DNA of 7,293 bases, from NCBI GenBank assembly GCA_046263155.1, contig JBHELF010000015.1:1-7293 (forward strand), read 5' to 3'. The stretch is from DATADF01 sp046263155 (GTDB taxonomy: Bacteria; Actinomycetota; CADDZG01; WHSQ01). This document shows positions 6,253 through 7,293 of this stretch, in pieces; the stretch's first letter is position 1; every line of letters starts with the position of its first letter. The notes beneath the pieces are model-generated. The model was not told the DNA's origin, made no database searches, and was given only the letters and a program-made list of their open reading frames with translations. Both the position numbers and the translations under genes were made by a program.

Positions 6253-7061
6253 AGGGAATCGCTCGCGCTCTCACGATCGCCGGGTCCGACTCCGGAGGCG
6301 GCGCCGGCATCCAGGCTGATCTGAAGGTCTTTCTCGCGCTCGGATGCCATGGCATGAGCGCTGTGACGGCGCTGACGGCTCAAAACACGGTCGGAGTAAG
6401 AGGGGTCTTCGAGGTGTCGCCCGACTTCGTGCGCGCGCAGATCGCGGCCGTCGCCGAGGACATCGGCATCGATGCGGCCAAGACCGGGATGCTCGCTTCG
6501 GCTCCGTTGGTCGCGACGGTCGCCGACGCGGTCTCTGAATTCCGGATCGCTCCGCTGGTCGTTGATCCTGTCTTCATCTCCAAACACAGGGATCCGCTGC
6601 TCGCCGTGGACGCGGTGCAGGTCTTGACCGAAAAGCTCCTCCCTCTCGCGACCGTGATCACGCCGAACCTTTTCGAAGCAAGCGAACTGGCCGGCGGCCG
6701 GATCACCACTCTGACGGAGATGAAGGACGCCGCACAGGCCCTCCACGCGATGGGTCCCGCCGCCGTGTTGGTCAAAGGGGGCCACCTTCCCGGCGAACGC
6801 GCGGTCGATGTGTTCTACGACGGGGTGCGCATGTCGGAGCTGGATGGACCGCGCTACGACACCGAGGACACCCACGGCACGGGGTGCGCGTTGTCGGCTG
6901 CGATCGCGGCGTACCTCGCCCAGGGCACGGAGTTGCTGCATGCGGTGGGCGCGGCGAAAGAGTTCGTAGCCGGCGCAATTAGACACGGCCTCCGGATCGG
7001 CTCCGGCTATGGCCCGGTCAATCCGGGCTGGCGTCCGGTCCGCGGTGACACGCCCTCGTAA
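6228..7061 (+). CDS. thiD: Hydroxymethylpyrimidine/phosphomethylpyrimidine kinase
   Basis: Phosphorylates the pyrimidine half of thiamine twice (HMP to HMP-P to HMP-PP; EC 2.7.1.49 and 2.7.4.7) so that ThiE can join it to the thiazole. The 277 residues form a single ribokinase-type ThiD domain with no fused ThiE or TenA part. Visible motifs: TIAGSDSGGGAGIQADLK at 16-33, the substrate-binding entrance; GMSAVTALTAQNT at 42-54; KTGML at 85-89; VVDPVFISKHRDPLL at 111-125; TPNLFEASEL at 145-154; VLVKGGHL at 180-187; and DTHGTGCALSAAIAA at 214-228, the anion hole and catalytic region. The loop after the DPV motif reads SKHRD where the E. coli enzyme has AKSGD, a variation that seems tolerated in the family. 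It starts inside thiL in another frame, with a strong ribosome site, so the two are coupled in one transcript. Confidence 0.97.
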   Translation: MGSPPSPVEGIARALTIAGSDSGGGAGIQADLKVFLALGCHGMSAVTALTAQNTVGVRGVFEVSPDFVRAQIAAVAEDIGIDAAKTGMLASAPLVATVADAVSEFRIAPLVVDPVFISKHRDPLLAVDAVQVLTEKLLPLATVITPNLFEASELAGGRITTLTEMKDAAQALHAMGPAAVLVKGGHLPGERAVDVFYDGVRMSELDGPRYDTEDTHGTGCALSAAIAAYLAQGTELLHAVGAAKEFVAGAIRHGLRIGSGYGPVNPGWRPVRGDTPS

Positions 7062-7063
7062 TC

Positions 7064-7092
7064 GCTGTCTCGAGCCCGCGCGTCGGGACAGC
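7064..7092. terminator. Weak hairpin in the thiD/DUF3618 convergent gap
   Basis: GCTGTC (7064-7069) and GACAGC (7087-7092) form a 6 bp stem. Alternatively GCTGT/ACAGC pairs with an inner CCCG/CGGG stem across a 6-base bulge. It sits right after the thiD stop and before the end of the converging gene, where a shared terminator would be expected. There is no U-run on either strand, so intrinsic termination is doubtful. Confidence 0.25.
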
Positions 7093-7115
7093 CGGCGGGA
7101 TGACGGAGGTTTCTG

Positions 7116-7293
7116 TTAGCCGCGGACTCGGCGCTTGGCGATAACGCCCACAACGACGAGCGCCGCGAGGGCCACGCTCCCGATCAGAAGCTTCCGACCG
7201 AATTCCGCCGCCTCGACGCGCGCCCGGTCGACCAGGAGGTCGACCTTCTCCGCTAGCTCCTCGCGGGCGAGCTCGATCTCTTCAACCGTGCGT
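7116..7293 (-). CDS. DUF3618-like single-pass membrane protein, C-terminal part only
   Basis: An open frame enters from the right edge and ends with TAA at 7118-7116, giving 58 visible residues. The first part, RTVEEIELAREELAEKVDLL, has the charged helical pattern of DUF3618 proteins (typically SPEEIxxxIExTRxELxxTVDxL). A second amphipathic stretch follows (VDRARVEAAEFGRK), then one hydrophobic segment at about residues 35-52 of the fragment and a short basic tail (AKRRVRG) that should stay in the cytoplasm. The arrangement suggests a C-terminally anchored protein with a cytosolic coiled-coil region. Family function is unknown; such genes often neighbour phage-holin-like or envelope stress genes in high-GC bacteria. 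The 5' end lies outside the window. It converges on thiD with a 54-base gap. The fragment is short, so the family assignment is tentative. Confidence 0.68.
   Translation of the reverse strand, partial: RTVEEIELAREELAEKVDLLVDRARVEAAEFGRKLLIGSVALAALVVVGVIAKRRVRG

Noticed and set aside
6234..6986. Minus-strand open frame of 250 codons
   Set aside because: Exact antisense of thiD, which is complete and canonical.

Overview
The window is about 7.3 kb of gene-dense, GC-rich bacterial chromosome carrying eight protein genes, two of them cut by the window edges. Gaps between genes are mostly under 20 bases, start codons are mixed (ATG, GTG, TTG and probably one CTG), and third positions are G/C-rich. 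An ATP-type PEP carboxykinase, a stand-alone Lrp/AsnC ligand-binding (RAM) protein, a dodecin and a DUF3618-like membrane protein suggest a high-GC lineage such as an uncultivated actinobacterial or neighbouring phylum. This taxonomic guess is an inference from gene content only. I see no mobile elements, CRISPR array, tRNA or rRNA.

Left part (1-1482): a minus-strand pair is transcribed toward the left edge. A 79-codon RAM-domain protein is followed, with a four-base stop/start overlap, by a PLP-dependent trans-sulfuration enzyme (cystathionine gamma-lyase/gamma-synthase type) whose last residues lie outside the window. A 108-base divergent intergenic region separates this pair from the plus-strand genes. 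It holds a reasonable sigma70-like promoter for the pair and a short perfect inverted repeat.

Middle part (1483-4979): a tight plus-strand run of pckA (gluconeogenic PEP carboxykinase), an unrecognised protein of about seven transmembrane segments, and a UbiA-family prenyltransferase with both Asp-rich motifs intact. The last two genes overlap, which suggests coupled translation and possibly a joint role in membrane isoprenoid or lipid chemistry.

Right part (4980-7293): a small dodecin gene on the minus strand sits between ubiA and thiL, only 17 and 20 bases from its neighbours. The dodecin lacks the flavin-stacking tryptophan. Then come thiL and thiD, overlapping by 25 bases. ThiD makes HMP-PP, one of the two precursors joined by ThiE to form thiamine phosphate, and ThiL phosphorylates that product to the cofactor TPP. 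At the right edge is the C-terminal part of a minus-strand DUF3618-like protein with one membrane segment.

Most of the window is ordinary metabolism. The parts worth a second look are the unknown membrane protein paired with UbiA, the tryptophan-less dodecin nested in antisense within a plus-strand gene run, and the apparent CTG start of the sulfur-amino-acid enzyme. I did not find a clear new multi-gene system.
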